A DNA stretch of 59,317 nucleotides from Pyrinomonadaceae bacterium (GCA_025922875.1 JAICGZ010000004.1:1-59317), one strand, 5' to 3'. Positions 1-10,263 are shown, counted from the stretch's first letter. Translations and numbers: made by a program. Notes: generated by a model from the letters alone, not told the origin.

Positions 1-273
1 GACTTGGGGAGAGATGAAGGAGCCGATACTAAAAGCAACAACGAAGGGCGGGGCAAGGAGAAAACCGACCAAAAGTTTGCTCACGCTTTCTTCCTGGATA
101 ATCGAAGAAAAACGATGAGCCACCTCGATGACAGCCGGCGAGCGATAACGTACAGATGGGCCAACCAGCCTGACTATCAATAGCATTTGTGCATTGAACG
201 TGAAGTTAGTTGGCTTACGCTTGTAAGCGCTTGGGTATATGAGTGCAAATATTAAAAGACAGACCAAGAACAT
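1..273 (-). CDS. Partial membrane protein, C-terminus beyond left edge
   Basis: An ATG at 273 opens a minus-strand frame that stays open for 91 codons to the first base of the window, so the ORF track (which needs a stop) omits it. The first 15 or so residues are hydrophobic (MFLVCLLIFALIYP), and a second hydrophobic stretch (LLVGFLLAPPFVVAFSIGSF) follows near residue 70, suggesting a membrane protein. An in-frame stop lies just upstream of the ATG. There is no good ribosome binding site. No family was recognised. The plus strand is also open here (frame 1, stop at 181), so the coding strand is not certain. Confidence 0.4.
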   Translation of the reverse strand, partial: MFLVCLLIFALIYPSAYKRKPTNFTFNAQMLLIVRLVGPSVRYRSPAVIEVAHRFSSIIQEESVSKLLVGFLLAPPFVVAFSIGSFISPQV

Positions 274-430
274 CAAACAGGAGCCATTTGTTTATACTCA
301 TTGATTATGCAGTGATGAATAACAGACGATCGAAGAGCTAACAAGATAAATAGCACCATTCGGTCCATCAATTACCGTCAACAGGCAAGGAAATTGGTTA
401 GGCTGGCGCCCGTTGCTCGCGAGTTCGTTC

Positions 431-631
431 TTACAACTGGCGCTTAATTTTGTCCCGTACTCTTCTCAGCACCTCAGCGCGTGCCGCATCTTCAGCTTGC
501 AATGACTTCTCAATGTCTGTTGGAAGAGGTGGTAGATACTCATCTCTGCGCATTTGTCGATATCGCTGCGACTCAAGCTCCGTATCAATTGCACGGAGCA
601 ATACTGCGCCATCTTCTTTGGTTAGTCTCAT
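431..631 (-). CDS. Small hypothetical protein, 66 aa
   Basis: A short, charged, probably helical protein rich in Arg, Glu and Leu, with no membrane segment or Cys. Its composition is protein-like. A weak AAAGG lies about 10 nt upstream of the ATG. The plus-strand ORF over the same bases (450-638) is Ser/Arg-rich and looks like a shadow. No family was recognised. Confidence 0.45.
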   Translation of the reverse strand: MRLTKEDGAVLLRAIDTELESQRYRQMRRDEYLPPLPTDIEKSLQAEDAARAEVLRRVRDKIKRQL

Positions 632-723
632 AAAGTAAAAGCCTTTCGTGTCATTGTTAAGTTCCAGTTCCTCTTTCCTTACTCATCTAGCGCCAGGCCA
701 GGACGATTTCTAAGCAATGTCGA

Positions 724-766
724 ACCACAGAGAACACAGAGTTGCACAGAGAGACGCGGAGTAGAG
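724..766. repeat. Intergenic repeat arm, ccacagag flavour
   Basis: Tandem quasi-repeats of ccacagag/cacagag about 9 nt apart, in the gap just beyond the stop codon of the minus-strand gene 785-1714. Only one arm is present; no complementary partner was seen nearby. Same family as the arms at 47570-47638. Confidence 0.6.
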
Positions 767-784
767 ACTTGCGGAAAAGCCCTC

Positions 785-1714
785 TCAACTATTCGCCACG
801 ATCAACGACGCTCGAACTCCGAGCATGTCGGAGAAGTCTTTGGAATAGACCGAACCGACTTTCCTCACGCGTCCAATCTTCTCCACCAACTCTTCATTCG
901 AGATAAAACCATTTTCCGTGTGTGCGATGGCCCATGCAGGAATATGTGATGCGGTGCGCAAGAGGTCTTCAACAAACCCGAGATACTGTTGTTTGCTCTG
1001 CACTCTCGATCCGAGTCGTGCGCCACGTTGTTTTTCAAGCTCCAGCCAGAAGTCATCGCTGCCACGCAGCCACTCCTCGCGCCAGGTCACGATCGGATCT
1101 TTCGCAGTATTTGTTTGCAACACCGGAACCGGTAGTCGGAGGAACAGCAAGTCGGTGTGATGTCGCTCGGCGACGAAGTTCCGCACGTCCTGATTCGTGC
1201 TTTTGTTGCGCATCGAATTGTCCTGCGGCTTCGGCAGGCAAGCAAGCATGCGATGAAAAACTTCGGGCAGTGAAAAAGGTTTCCGCAGAGTGCGTGTCTG
1301 CTCGTTGAAGGAGAGAACGTAATCGCCGGTCATCATTCCGGCAGTCAGCGCGAGGGCGCGTTTGTAAGGCTCGAGACGTTCGGCGTTGAAGCGCAGATTA
1401 TCAAACCACCAGGCATCGGTTTCGTTGAACCAATTCAGCAGCGCGGCGTTTTCGAATTTATCACGAGGAACATAAGCATCGTCGAGCAAGACGTTGAGAT
1501 CGTCTTCGTCGAGTTGCTCGCTGTTATTTTCAACGAGGGCGAAAGCTTTGGTGTAAGACCAGATCATCGGGTCGTTCGCGGCCACACGAACTTTCCAGTT
1601 CTTCAATTGAACACACATCTCCGGCTCGCCGGTAAAGGGCACTGCCACTGAAGAGAATTTCAGTCGCCGAAGAACACCCAACTCGAAAGCCAACCAACCA
1701 TTTGAGAATTGCAT
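785..1714 (-). CDS. D12-class (Dam-like) adenine methyltransferase homologue lacking DPPY
   Basis: The fold order matches D12-class N6-adenine DNA methyltransferases. Near the N-terminus, AVPFTGEPEMCVQL followed by RVAANDP resembles the SAM-binding PFxG...ND region. In the middle, DLLFLRLPVP sits where active enzymes have D(L/V)xYLDPPY. The C-terminal part (WAIAHTENGF..ELVEKI..VYSK) resembles the segment after the catalytic motif. The catalytic DPPY reads RLPV, so base flipping and methyl transfer are unlikely: probably a pseudo-methyltransferase. The ATG lies 5 nt after the stop of the HD-GYP gene, implying co-transcription and coupling. The assignment rests on motif spacing only. 309 aa. 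Confidence 0.5.
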   Translation of the reverse strand: MQFSNGWLAFELGVLRRLKFSSVAVPFTGEPEMCVQLKNWKVRVAANDPMIWSYTKAFALVENNSEQLDEDDLNVLLDDAYVPRDKFENAALLNWFNETDAWWFDNLRFNAERLEPYKRALALTAGMMTGDYVLSFNEQTRTLRKPFSLPEVFHRMLACLPKPQDNSMRNKSTNQDVRNFVAERHHTDLLFLRLPVPVLQTNTAKDPIVTWREEWLRGSDDFWLELEKQRGARLGSRVQSKQQYLGFVEDLLRTASHIPAWAIAHTENGFISNEELVEKIGRVRKVGSVYSKDFSDMLGVRASLIVANS

Positions 1715-1719
1715 AGTAA

Positions 1720-2409
1720 CTACGTCGAGTACGATGAAAACAGATCCTCTCCACGGTTCTTTTCCGCAGCCGTATCCAGGGCCGCCAAGTCTTCGTCAAT
1801 CTTAGCGAACGATTCCAACTCGGGAATTCCTTCCAGTGACAGAAACACCTTAACCACGCCCGGATCGAATTCTATTCCAGCGCGATCGACAATCACGCGT
1901 TTGGCAGCGTCTTCAGTCAATGCCGGTCGAAACGGCCGCGCGTCTGTGAGCGCTGCATAGGAATCAGCGACACGTAGTATGCGAGCGGCCAACGGAATCT
2001 CTTCGCGCCTGAGAGCGTCGGGGTAGCCTGCGCCATTCCACCACTCGTGAGACCAGCGCACCAGCAGTTGGGCAGCGCGATCTGCTCCGACTCTCGATGC
2101 TTCGCGTTCACCAATTACCGGATGACGCGCCAGATCGAGTCGCTCTTCATCTGATAGAGGTCCGGCGGCCTGTATGTAATCGCGCTCCATCGCGACCTCG
2201 CCAAGATCGTGTAACAAGGCTGCGGTGTGCAACGATCCGCGATCGTGCTTCGCGAGGTGAAACGCCCTGGCGATCTCGTCGGCGATGCCGGCGATGCGTT
2301 GAGCGTGCGGGTTCTCGTAGCGCTCGAACTTGTCCACGGTCTTCGCAAGCTGTATGAACGCTTCCGCCGCTGCGCTATCGATCAAGTCTGTACTTTGCAC
2401 TGCTACCAT
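1720..2409 (-). CDS. HD-GYP domain phosphohydrolase
   Basis: 229 aa, essentially one HD-GYP domain, the family that hydrolyses cyclic di-GMP and relatives. Visible motifs: LLHDLGE (HD pair, near residue 68), HPVIGE, HEWWNGAGYPD (GYP motif, near residue 127) and ILRVADSYAALT, then RPFRPALTEDAA. No receiver or other sensory domain is attached, so input must come from elsewhere. It is upstream of, and 5 nt from, the methyltransferase-like gene. The usual HHE before the GYP motif reads SHEWWNG, so one His is replaced by Ser, which may affect metal binding. The family is clear; the substrate is not known. Confidence 0.85.
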   Translation of the reverse strand: MVAVQSTDLIDSAAAEAFIQLAKTVDKFERYENPHAQRIAGIADEIARAFHLAKHDRGSLHTAALLHDLGEVAMERDYIQAAGPLSDEERLDLARHPVIGEREASRVGADRAAQLLVRWSHEWWNGAGYPDALRREEIPLAARILRVADSYAALTDARPFRPALTEDAAKRVIVDRAGIEFDPGVVKVFLSLEGIPELESFAKIDEDLAALDTAAEKNRGEDLFSSYST

Positions 2410-2446
2410 GTTTTCACGGCGTTGCTCGACAAGTCAGTTTTAGAGG

Positions 2447-2478
2447 ATTTACATGATTACCAAGATTGACATGTAAAT
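2447..2478. repeat. Inverted repeat, caggattta flavour
   Basis: ATTTACATG pairs with CATGTAAAT around a 14-nt loop, in the gap between the minus-strand DUF4388 gene and the HD-GYP gene. The flanking bases (tgtaatcctgtaac) carry the same quasi-repeat as 30310-30349. Confidence 0.6.
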
Positions 2479-2497
2479 TCTGTAATCCTGTAACAAA

Positions 2498-3997
2498 CTA
2501 TTGCAATGCTCGCAACAGGTCACGAGCCTTTCGGTTGTTCGGATCGGTGGCGATCGCGCGCTCAGCTTCGCCCTTCGCCCGCAGTTTCAATCCCAGATCT
2601 CGATACAACTCCGCCAGCATCACGCGATATTCTGCATTATTCGGGTCGAGCTTGATCGCTGCCTGCAATTCTGTTTCAGCCGCACGCCTTGTATCCTCAT
2701 TGCCCGCCAGCATGTGACCATAAAACGCGCGGTACCGCGCTTCATTCGGAACGGCCCTCGCCGCCGATGCAAATAGTCTAATCGCCGCTTTCTTCTGTCC
2801 TAACTCGAGCGCTGCAAAGCCTTCTTTAAACTGAATCTCAGCGCGTTCAGCCAACGGTATGACAGGCTCTGCGACACCTTCAGTAACCGGTTCCGGCTGT
2901 GGCGCCGTCGTCGTTGCTTTCGGTGCTGACTCGGCTAACTGTTCGGCCTTCTTTCTCGCGGCGAGCTTCGAGTTGTAAGTCGCGCGCACGTTGTCATCAC
3001 GCAACGTATCGTAAGCCTGTGTGATTCGCGCAAATGCCGATTCGATACGAGCCAGGAGAGACGCATCAGATTTGCGGAATCGATCGGGGTGATAACGCCG
3101 CGCGAGTTGGTAATAGGCATTCTTCAGATTCTGAGCCTGCTCATTAAAAGTAACACCCAACACGTCGTAGTGCGTTTGCGCCTTTTTTACTCGTGCCAGG
3201 AAGTTCTCGACGTCGTTTGGATCGGCTTCCGGTTGCTCGGGCTTGGGGACTTCCTTTTCGGGTTCCGGCTGTGGACTCGGTTGAGGACCGGGTTGGGAAT
3301 CACGAAAGGCGCTCTCCCAGCGTTCTCGTATGACCAGTCCGCCCAAGGCCAGTGAATAGACAATCCCCAACGTCTCTGTCTCACCCATTCCGCTAACAGC
3401 AACAAGGTCTTTCAAAATCATCGGTCTATCAAGACGCGAAAGCAGAAAGCCCTCGGCAGTTAATAAGTTCTCATGAATCGTTCGTTCGGTGAGTGGTGTA
3501 ATCAATTCACCGGGATTTCTAAAGCGTGACGCAGCAAACTTCGGCGGCAACCGGCGTCCAGCCTCGAGCAGCAGCGAACCTACATCGATGTTGAGATTCA
3601 ACTGTTCGTTTAGGCGAGATCTGGAATCGAAATCCCACGTGCCTTCAGTCCATAAAAGCGCGAGGCGTAGGATGTCTGAAACCAGCTTCGTCTGCACTTG
3701 CCCGGCAGCACTCGGAGTCAGCAGATTCTGCGCACACAGCACTTTGACGAGGTCGAAATCGGAAACTCGATCGTTAAACTGCCTGAGATCCTGATCCGAA
3801 ATCAGGTTGTTCTTCAAGAGAGAATCGCGCAGGCGCAGGGTGCGCAGGTTGGAGGCCGCATAGATGCAGTTGCCGTTATCGAAATAGGCGACGACCTTGA
3901 CGCGCTCGTGCTCGAGGCGCAAACGGCCGCCCAGAGACTTCGACGAGATTTCACGAATGAGTTCCACGAGCGGCTGCTCGCTGAGTTGGCCGTTCAT
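2498..3997 (-). CDS. DUF4388-DnaJ-TPR protein
   Basis: 499 aa in three parts. Residues 1 to about 230 are a DUF4388 (PATAN-type) module starting MNGQLSEQPLVELIREI, common in signalling proteins of Acidobacteria and deltaproteobacteria. After a Pro/Glu linker comes a J-domain (THYDVLGV...YHPDRF, HPD near residue 302). The C-terminal 120 residues are TPR-like repeats (AAIKLDPNNAEYRVMLAELY). J-domains with HPD stimulate DnaK-type Hsp70; the TPRs suggest client or partner binding. It is probably cytosolic, with no signal peptide. It stands alone on the minus strand and is divergent from the histidine kinase at 4191. The function of the whole is inferred. Confidence 0.85.
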   Translation of the reverse strand: MNGQLSEQPLVELIREISSKSLGGRLRLEHERVKVVAYFDNGNCIYAASNLRTLRLRDSLLKNNLISDQDLRQFNDRVSDFDLVKVLCAQNLLTPSAAGQVQTKLVSDILRLALLWTEGTWDFDSRSRLNEQLNLNIDVGSLLLEAGRRLPPKFAASRFRNPGELITPLTERTIHENLLTAEGFLLSRLDRPMILKDLVAVSGMGETETLGIVYSLALGGLVIRERWESAFRDSQPGPQPSPQPEPEKEVPKPEQPEADPNDVENFLARVKKAQTHYDVLGVTFNEQAQNLKNAYYQLARRYHPDRFRKSDASLLARIESAFARITQAYDTLRDDNVRATYNSKLAARKKAEQLAESAPKATTTAPQPEPVTEGVAEPVIPLAERAEIQFKEGFAALELGQKKAAIRLFASAARAVPNEARYRAFYGHMLAGNEDTRRAAETELQAAIKLDPNNAEYRVMLAELYRDLGLKLRAKGEAERAIATDPNNRKARDLLRALQ

Positions 3998-4010
3998 CCC
4001 GGCACATACT

Positions 4011-4078
4011 TAACCACAAAGGCACAAAGACACAAAATAGTGAATAAAGAGGTCTATTTTCCTTGTGTTTTAAGGCCG
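4011..4078. repeat. Intergenic repeat, gccacaaag flavour
   Basis: Tandem ccacaaag/gcacaaag/acacaaaa units with a weaker reverse-complement part (ccttgtgtttt), between the divergent DUF4388 and histidine kinase genes. It produces the spurious TTKAQRHK stretch in the ORF 3698-4129. Confidence 0.6.
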
Positions 4079-4190
4079 TCGACTAAATCTTTAGCCTTTG
4101 ACAGGTCTTCAAGGCGAATTCTATATTGATGCCACATAACAACCTTGAATGACCCCCGGTTGAAGGAACTTCAAGCAGGTTGAGATCTAT

Positions 4191-5045
4191 ATGGACGAAC
4201 GAGCAAGCACTGGTGTCGACAGGCAAACCACCAATACCCCAGAGGGTACCGCCGTCAGCGCACCGGCAGACGAGAGCCCACATCAACGAGTCGAAGTCCT
4301 GATAGACGAGTTAAGGAAGCGCACTGCCGAACTCGAAGAAGCTAATCGTGAATTGCGACGGGTTTCTCACTACCGTTCGCTGTTTCTGGCGCGGATGTCG
4401 CACGAGTTGCGCACGCCTCTGACTTCTATTTTGGGATTTAGTGAGATCCTGCTCGATCAAGAGGAACTGACTGAGACGCAGCGGAGGTTTTGTCAAAAAG
4501 TCCAGGACTCCGGGTTTCAGTTGCAGGCGAGTTTGAATCAACTCGTGGATTTGTCGCGAATCGAAGCGGGGCACACGGAAGTCTTCGTCCAGGAGTTCTC
4601 GCTGCGAGAGGCGCTGCGCGAGTCATGTGCGGCAGCGGCCCGCATGGCGCAGAAACAACAGGTTAAGATCGACTACGAAGTCGCTCCCGAGGTCACCACC
4701 ATCGTCACCGATCAGGGAAAGCTGCGACAAACGCTTTTCAACTTTATTGCGTGGGCGGTTAGCCGCAGCCCAGCGGGTGAAGCAGTTGATGTCACCGCTG
4801 ATATCGATGGGCAGGGAATGCTGTGGATTAGAGTAATTGACAACGGTGAAGCGCGCGCGGACACGGCAAACATCTTCGATCCTGAGCACGGCTCGCCGGC
4901 CCGTGAGCCCAACATTAATGAGCTCGGAATTATTATCGGTCGTAAACTGCTGGAACTGATTGGCGGAAAAGTCAGTTTGGAAAATCTCGTCCCGCGCGGG
5001 CTCGCGGCGACGATTCAAATACCGGCACGTCCATCGAAGGGATAA
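4191..5045 (+). CDS. Soluble histidine kinase with degraded ATPase domain
   Basis: 284 aa without membrane segments. A coiled-coil (RTAELEEANRELRRVSHY) leads into a canonical HisKA box, MSHELRTPLTSILGF, near residue 70. The HATPase half aligns end to end but key residues differ: the N-box reads QTLFNFIAWAVSRSP, with Trp in place of the second Asn that coordinates Mg-ATP; G1 reads VIDNGEARAD, not DxGxG; the glycine-rich G2 region reads ELGIIIGRKLLELIGG. Kinase activity is doubtful, while phosphotransfer or phosphatase function could remain. It is 9 nt upstream of the GNAT gene, probably an operon. Confidence 0.8.
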   Translation: MDERASTGVDRQTTNTPEGTAVSAPADESPHQRVEVLIDELRKRTAELEEANRELRRVSHYRSLFLARMSHELRTPLTSILGFSEILLDQEELTETQRRFCQKVQDSGFQLQASLNQLVDLSRIEAGHTEVFVQEFSLREALRESCAAAARMAQKQQVKIDYEVAPEVTTIVTDQGKLRQTLFNFIAWAVSRSPAGEAVDVTADIDGQGMLWIRVIDNGEARADTANIFDPEHGSPAREPNINELGIIIGRKLLELIGGKVSLENLVPRGLAATIQIPARPSKG

Positions 5046-5054
5046 CGGCTGCGG

Positions 5055-5810
5055 ATGGAAGAGACGACAGTTCGGGAGTGCACGACGATCGAAGAGTTTG
5101 ATGGATGTGTTCAACTGCAACGCGAGGCATTCGGCCTTCCCGATCTGGAACTCTCGCCGCGCCGTCACTTAATCGTTTCACGCCAGGCCGGTGGTTGGAC
5201 GTTGGGCGCTTTTGCGGGAGACCGCATGGTCGGCTTCGTTCATCATCTCGCCGCGGTGCGTGGCAATGAGATGTTTGGCTACTCGCACGTAATGGCGGTG
5301 GCGAAGGATTATCAGAATAAGGGTGTGGGTGCGCGTTTGAAGTGGGCTCAGAGACAGCGTGCTCTTGCTGAAGGCAGGTCGTTCATCAAGTGGACCTGGG
5401 ATCCGATGCGGGCGCGTAACGCGCATTTCAATCTCAACCGGTTGGGCGCGACGGTCGATACTTACGCTGACAACTTTTATGGCATCGACTACGACGAACC
5501 GGCACTTGCGGGACAAGCAGGACTGCCAAGCGATCGATTGTTTGCGACGTGGAATTTGAATTCGCCGCGAGTTGTTGCACTCGCGGCGGGTACCGTAGCT
5601 CCGGTGGATGCGAAGCCGGTTATGACAGTGACCATACCGGCGGAATGGACCGTGCTGGTAAAGCAGGACGTTAGTCGCGCGCGAGACGAGCAAGCGCGCG
5701 TGCGAGAGGAGTTCAAAAAAGCGTTTGCACAGCAACTGATTTGTGCTGGATTTGAACGGGGCGAACAGCAATCGCGGTATCTGTTATTCGAGCGAAAATC
5801 TGGGACATGA
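5055..5810 (+). CDS. GNAT superfamily N-acetyltransferase
   Basis: 251 aa. It resembles the COG3375 group of predicted GNAT enzymes. The acetyl-CoA loop is visible as VAKDYQNKGVGARLKWAQR (V-x-x-x-Q/R-x-x-G-x-G/A) near residues 80-100, followed by WTWDPMRARNAHFNLNRLGA, a hallmark of this group. A C-terminal extension of about 80 residues ends in a Phe/Arg-rich strand. The substrate is unknown. It follows the kinase gene by 9 nt and precedes the M20-like gene by 43 nt of repeat DNA. Confidence 0.8.
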   Translation: MEETTVRECTTIEEFDGCVQLQREAFGLPDLELSPRRHLIVSRQAGGWTLGAFAGDRMVGFVHHLAAVRGNEMFGYSHVMAVAKDYQNKGVGARLKWAQRQRALAEGRSFIKWTWDPMRARNAHFNLNRLGATVDTYADNFYGIDYDEPALAGQAGLPSDRLFATWNLNSPRVVALAAGTVAPVDAKPVMTVTIPAEWTVLVKQDVSRARDEQARVREEFKKAFAQQLICAGFERGEQQSRYLLFERKSGT

Positions 5811-5835
5811 TTTACAGGATTTTGCATGATTTACA
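5806..5835. repeat. Direct repeat, caggattta flavour
   Basis: CATGATTTACA occurs at 5806-5816 and again at 5825-5835. The first copy overlaps the stop codon of the GNAT gene. Related to 2447-2478 and 30310-30349. Confidence 0.55.
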
Positions 5836-5853
5836 AGACCGGCCTTTTCGTGG

Positions 5854-7293
5854 ATGAGCTTTATTAAGTTTGACCGCTACGTAGATCGCCACGCACGCAG
5901 CTTCACTGAGCGCTTGCAGAACCTCTGCCGGATGCCTTCAGTTGCCGCGCGTGGCAGCGGCATGCGCGTCATCGCCGAAACGGTCGAACAGTCGATGCAG
6001 CGAATCGGCATCGGCACTCGTTCGTTTCGCGTCGGCTCCGGATATCCAATCATCTACGGTGAGTGCGGCGGTGGTCCAAAGACTTTCGTGGTTTATGGTC
6101 ACTACGACGTGCAGCCGGTGGGCCAACTGTCGGACTGGTCCTCAGGTCCTTTCGCGGCAACTATCGAAGACGGAAAGTTGTACGCACGCGGCGCGGCAAA
6201 CAGTAAAGGGGATCTCGTTGCGCGTCTCGCGGCGGTGGAAGCCTATCAAAAGACCTTCGGCAAGCTTCCGGTGACGTTGCGTTTCATCATCGAAGGAGAA
6301 GACGGTCTCGGCAGTCCCAGCCTCTATCGCTTCACTGCTGAAAACGCCGAGTTATTGAAAGCTGATGGCTGTTTATGGGACGAAGGTTCCAGCGACACCA
6401 AAGAGACGCCGATAATCAGCCTCGGCTTCAAAGGCATCACGTTTCTGGAACTCCGCGCGTTTGGCCCACGCTCAGACCTTCATTCAAAGTGGGGCGCTAT
6501 TGTTCCAAATCCCGCCTGGCGCCTGGTCCAGGCTCTCGCGACGATCACCTCGCCGAAAGGCGTGATTACAATCGACGGCTTCTCATCGCACATTGCGCCG
6601 ATCAGTGACGAAGACTCGGAAGTCCTGCGCGCGATTGAATTGGATGAAGCAGGATTGAAACGCGAGTTTCGTATCGGCGGCTGGGTCAGGGCAATGAAAG
6701 GCCCGATGCTGGTCAAGGAACACATCTTTGGTCCAACGTGCACGATCTGTGGTATTCACACCGGCCACACCGAAGCAGGCGCGAAAACCGTTTTGCCAAG
6801 CATGGCGATGGCGCGACTCGATTTTCGGCTCGTACCGGATCTAACGGCGCAAATTGTGGTTGGACTGCTGCGCGAACATCTCGACATTCGTGGTTTCAAA
6901 GACATCGAGATCATCGAACTCGGAAGTGCGCCCCTCGCGAAATCGTCGGCAAAGTCGCGCGTTGCTCGTGCGGTGATTGAGTCGACGGCTGAAGTGTACG
7001 GCAAGCCGCCGCTTATCTATCCGATGGATCCTTCGAGTGGGCCAGTCGGCGCGGTGTGCGGTGTTTCGGAGCCTCCTACGCCGATTGCGTCGTTTGGTAC
7101 GGGTTACGCTGGATCAAATCCTCACGGGCCAAATGAGAACATCCGCGTTGAAGATTTTTTGAAGAGCATCAAACTGATCGGACGCGTGATTCACAAGCTG
7201 GCTGCGTCAAAGTCTAAGGCAGCAATTGATCCGCACGAGGACAGCAAATCAACCGCGCCACTGCCGAAGGTAAAAACCGAGCCACGGATTTGA
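5854..7293 (+). CDS. M20-family metallopeptidase homologue with missing metal ligands
   Basis: 479 aa, full length for M20 dipeptidase-type enzymes. The fold markers are there: VVYGHYDVQP (His ligand, near residue 83), LHSKWGAIVPNPAWRLVQAL (dimerisation-domain region) and NPHGPNE near the C-terminus (second-site His). Three positions differ from active members. The bridging Asp of RGxxDxKG is Asn (RGAANSKG), and the EE pair holding the catalytic base and a metal ligand (EGEEExGS) reads EGEDGLGS. A di-zinc site would be hard to build, so this may be a binding protein or an enzyme with altered metal use. The last 30 residues are a Lys/Pro-rich tail ending in repeat DNA. Confidence 0.75.
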   Translation: MSFIKFDRYVDRHARSFTERLQNLCRMPSVAARGSGMRVIAETVEQSMQRIGIGTRSFRVGSGYPIIYGECGGGPKTFVVYGHYDVQPVGQLSDWSSGPFAATIEDGKLYARGAANSKGDLVARLAAVEAYQKTFGKLPVTLRFIIEGEDGLGSPSLYRFTAENAELLKADGCLWDEGSSDTKETPIISLGFKGITFLELRAFGPRSDLHSKWGAIVPNPAWRLVQALATITSPKGVITIDGFSSHIAPISDEDSEVLRAIELDEAGLKREFRIGGWVRAMKGPMLVKEHIFGPTCTICGIHTGHTEAGAKTVLPSMAMARLDFRLVPDLTAQIVVGLLREHLDIRGFKDIEIIELGSAPLAKSSAKSRVARAVIESTAEVYGKPPLIYPMDPSSGPVGAVCGVSEPPTPIASFGTGYAGSNPHGPNENIRVEDFLKSIKLIGRVIHKLAASKSKAAIDPHEDSKSTAPLPKVKTEPRI

Positions 7294-7312
7294 CGGATGA
7301 GTACGGATTATT
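7284..7312. repeat. Short repeat arm, ccacggatt flavour
   Basis: Gagccacggatttgacggatgagtacggatt starts within the last codons of the M20-like gene and ends just before the ligA ribosome binding site. Related to 34474-34520 and 38378-38441. Confidence 0.5.
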
Positions 7313-7323
7313 TTAAGGAGTGA

Positions 7324-9338
<2,015 letters not shown>

Positions 9339-9339
<1 letters not shown>

Positions 9340-9407
9340 CCACAAAGAGCACAAAATGCACAAAAGAAAGAGATTTACTCTTTGTGCATTTTGTGCTCTT
9401 TTGTGGC
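9339..9407. repeat. Long hairpin element, gccacaaag flavour
   Basis: The arms are gccacaaagagcacaaaa.. and its reverse complement, pairing over about 28 bp with a single one-base bulge around a short A/T loop. It begins at the last base of the ligA stop codon and ends 13 nt before the next ATG, so it fills the whole gap. No T-run follows on the plus strand. Confidence 0.85.
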
Positions 9408-9419
9408 AAAGGAGAAAAG

Positions 9420-9854
9420 ATGAGTGGCGCAGAACCAACGAAGAAACTCGAATTACTTTACACACTATTTTGTGACGATGTACGGCTGGAAGCAGGGAAC
9501 AAGCTCTCGTTCATGGGTGTCTTTCAGAACATCATGGTGCAGCAGTTACCGGTTTCGTTGATCAAGTTTGCTATCGTGAATCACTGGCAGGGCCAAGGCA
9601 GCTATCTCTCGGAGGTGCGAATCCTCACACCTGACCGGCGCCAGCCGGTCGTCGTGTCGCAGCCGACGCGGTTTGAAATTGCCTCCGGTGGATTCGCGGA
9701 TAACATCAGTTTCTTTGTTAACGTGACATTCCCGACCGCCGGTCGTTACGTAGTGCAGACCTTGATTGACTCAAATCTTTTTGAAGAGCAGTTGTTAACA
9801 GTCTCCGACGTTACCGAGGCTGAGCTACTCGGTACGTCGGAGGCGGTTAATTAA
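9420..9854 (+). CDS. DUF6941 family protein
   Basis: 144 aa from ATG 9420, chosen over the upstream ATG because AAAGGAG lies 5 nt before it and the upstream part is hairpin DNA. The opening (ELLYTLFCDDVRLEAGNKLSFMGVFQNI) matches the small DUF6941 proteins found across Acidobacteria, Planctomycetes and others. Predicted all-beta, soluble, no signal peptide. Function unknown. Flanked by the ligA hairpin and, convergently, by the Fis-type gene. Confidence 0.75.
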   Translation: MSGAEPTKKLELLYTLFCDDVRLEAGNKLSFMGVFQNIMVQQLPVSLIKFAIVNHWQGQGSYLSEVRILTPDRRQPVVVSQPTRFEIASGGFADNISFFVNVTFPTAGRYVVQTLIDSNLFEEQLLTVSDVTEAELLGTSEAVN

Positions 9855-9870
9855 GCCGTGGCTGGGGAGC

Positions 9871-10263
9871 CTAGCCTACGTCAATTTTGAACAGTTTAAT
9901 TTTGGAATTGAGAGTGGTTGCCTTTATTCCAAGGAGCCTTGCTGCCTTCGCCTGGTTTCCACCAGTTTCCGCCAGCGCCATCTTGATCAGGTGGGTTTCG
10001 AACCGTTGCACTTCATCGTAGAAATTGATCCCGCTGACAATATCCAGCGGTTTAAGTCTGGTTGCCTCCTCAGTAAAAGACTTATCACGTGCCAGCGTCT
10101 CTGCTTCTGACAAAAGTGCGTCAGCCAGATCGACAACCCTTTGAATGCGGTCTCGATCCGGTCGCTCAGCGAGTTTCAAACGCACAGTACGGTCAGGCAG
10201 TTGGCTAACACCCGAATGTCTCAAGTTGTCGGTTTCCATCACAGCTGCTTGCTCGACGTTCAT
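9871..10263 (-). CDS. Fis-type helix-turn-helix protein
   Basis: 130 aa. The start is ATG 10263, preceded by AAAGGGGAG; the track start at 10329 adds 22 unlikely residues. The C-terminus is a Fis/NtrC-type HTH_8: FETHLIKMALAETGGNQAKAARLLGIKATTLNSKIKLF. The N-terminal 85 residues are mostly helical and not recognised; there is no receiver or AAA+ domain. It could be a stand-alone DNA-binding regulator, such as the output part of a sigma-54 activator or a Fis-like architectural protein. Convergent with the DUF6941 gene, 16 nt between stops. Confidence 0.8.
   Translation of the reverse strand: MNVEQAAVMETDNLRHSGVSQLPDRTVRLKLAERPDRDRIQRVVDLADALLSEAETLARDKSFTEEATRLKPLDIVSGINFYDEVQRFETHLIKMALAETGGNQAKAARLLGIKATTLNSKIKLFKIDVG

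Noticed and set aside
1-183. Plus-strand frame open from the left edge to TAG 181 (60 codons)
   Set aside because: Polar low-quality composition; the minus-strand frame over the same bases has membrane-like segments and is longer. Not fully excluded.
3698-4129. ORF of 143 aa ending in TTKAQRHKIVNKE
   Set aside because: Antisense to the DUF4388-DnaJ gene and then repeat DNA.
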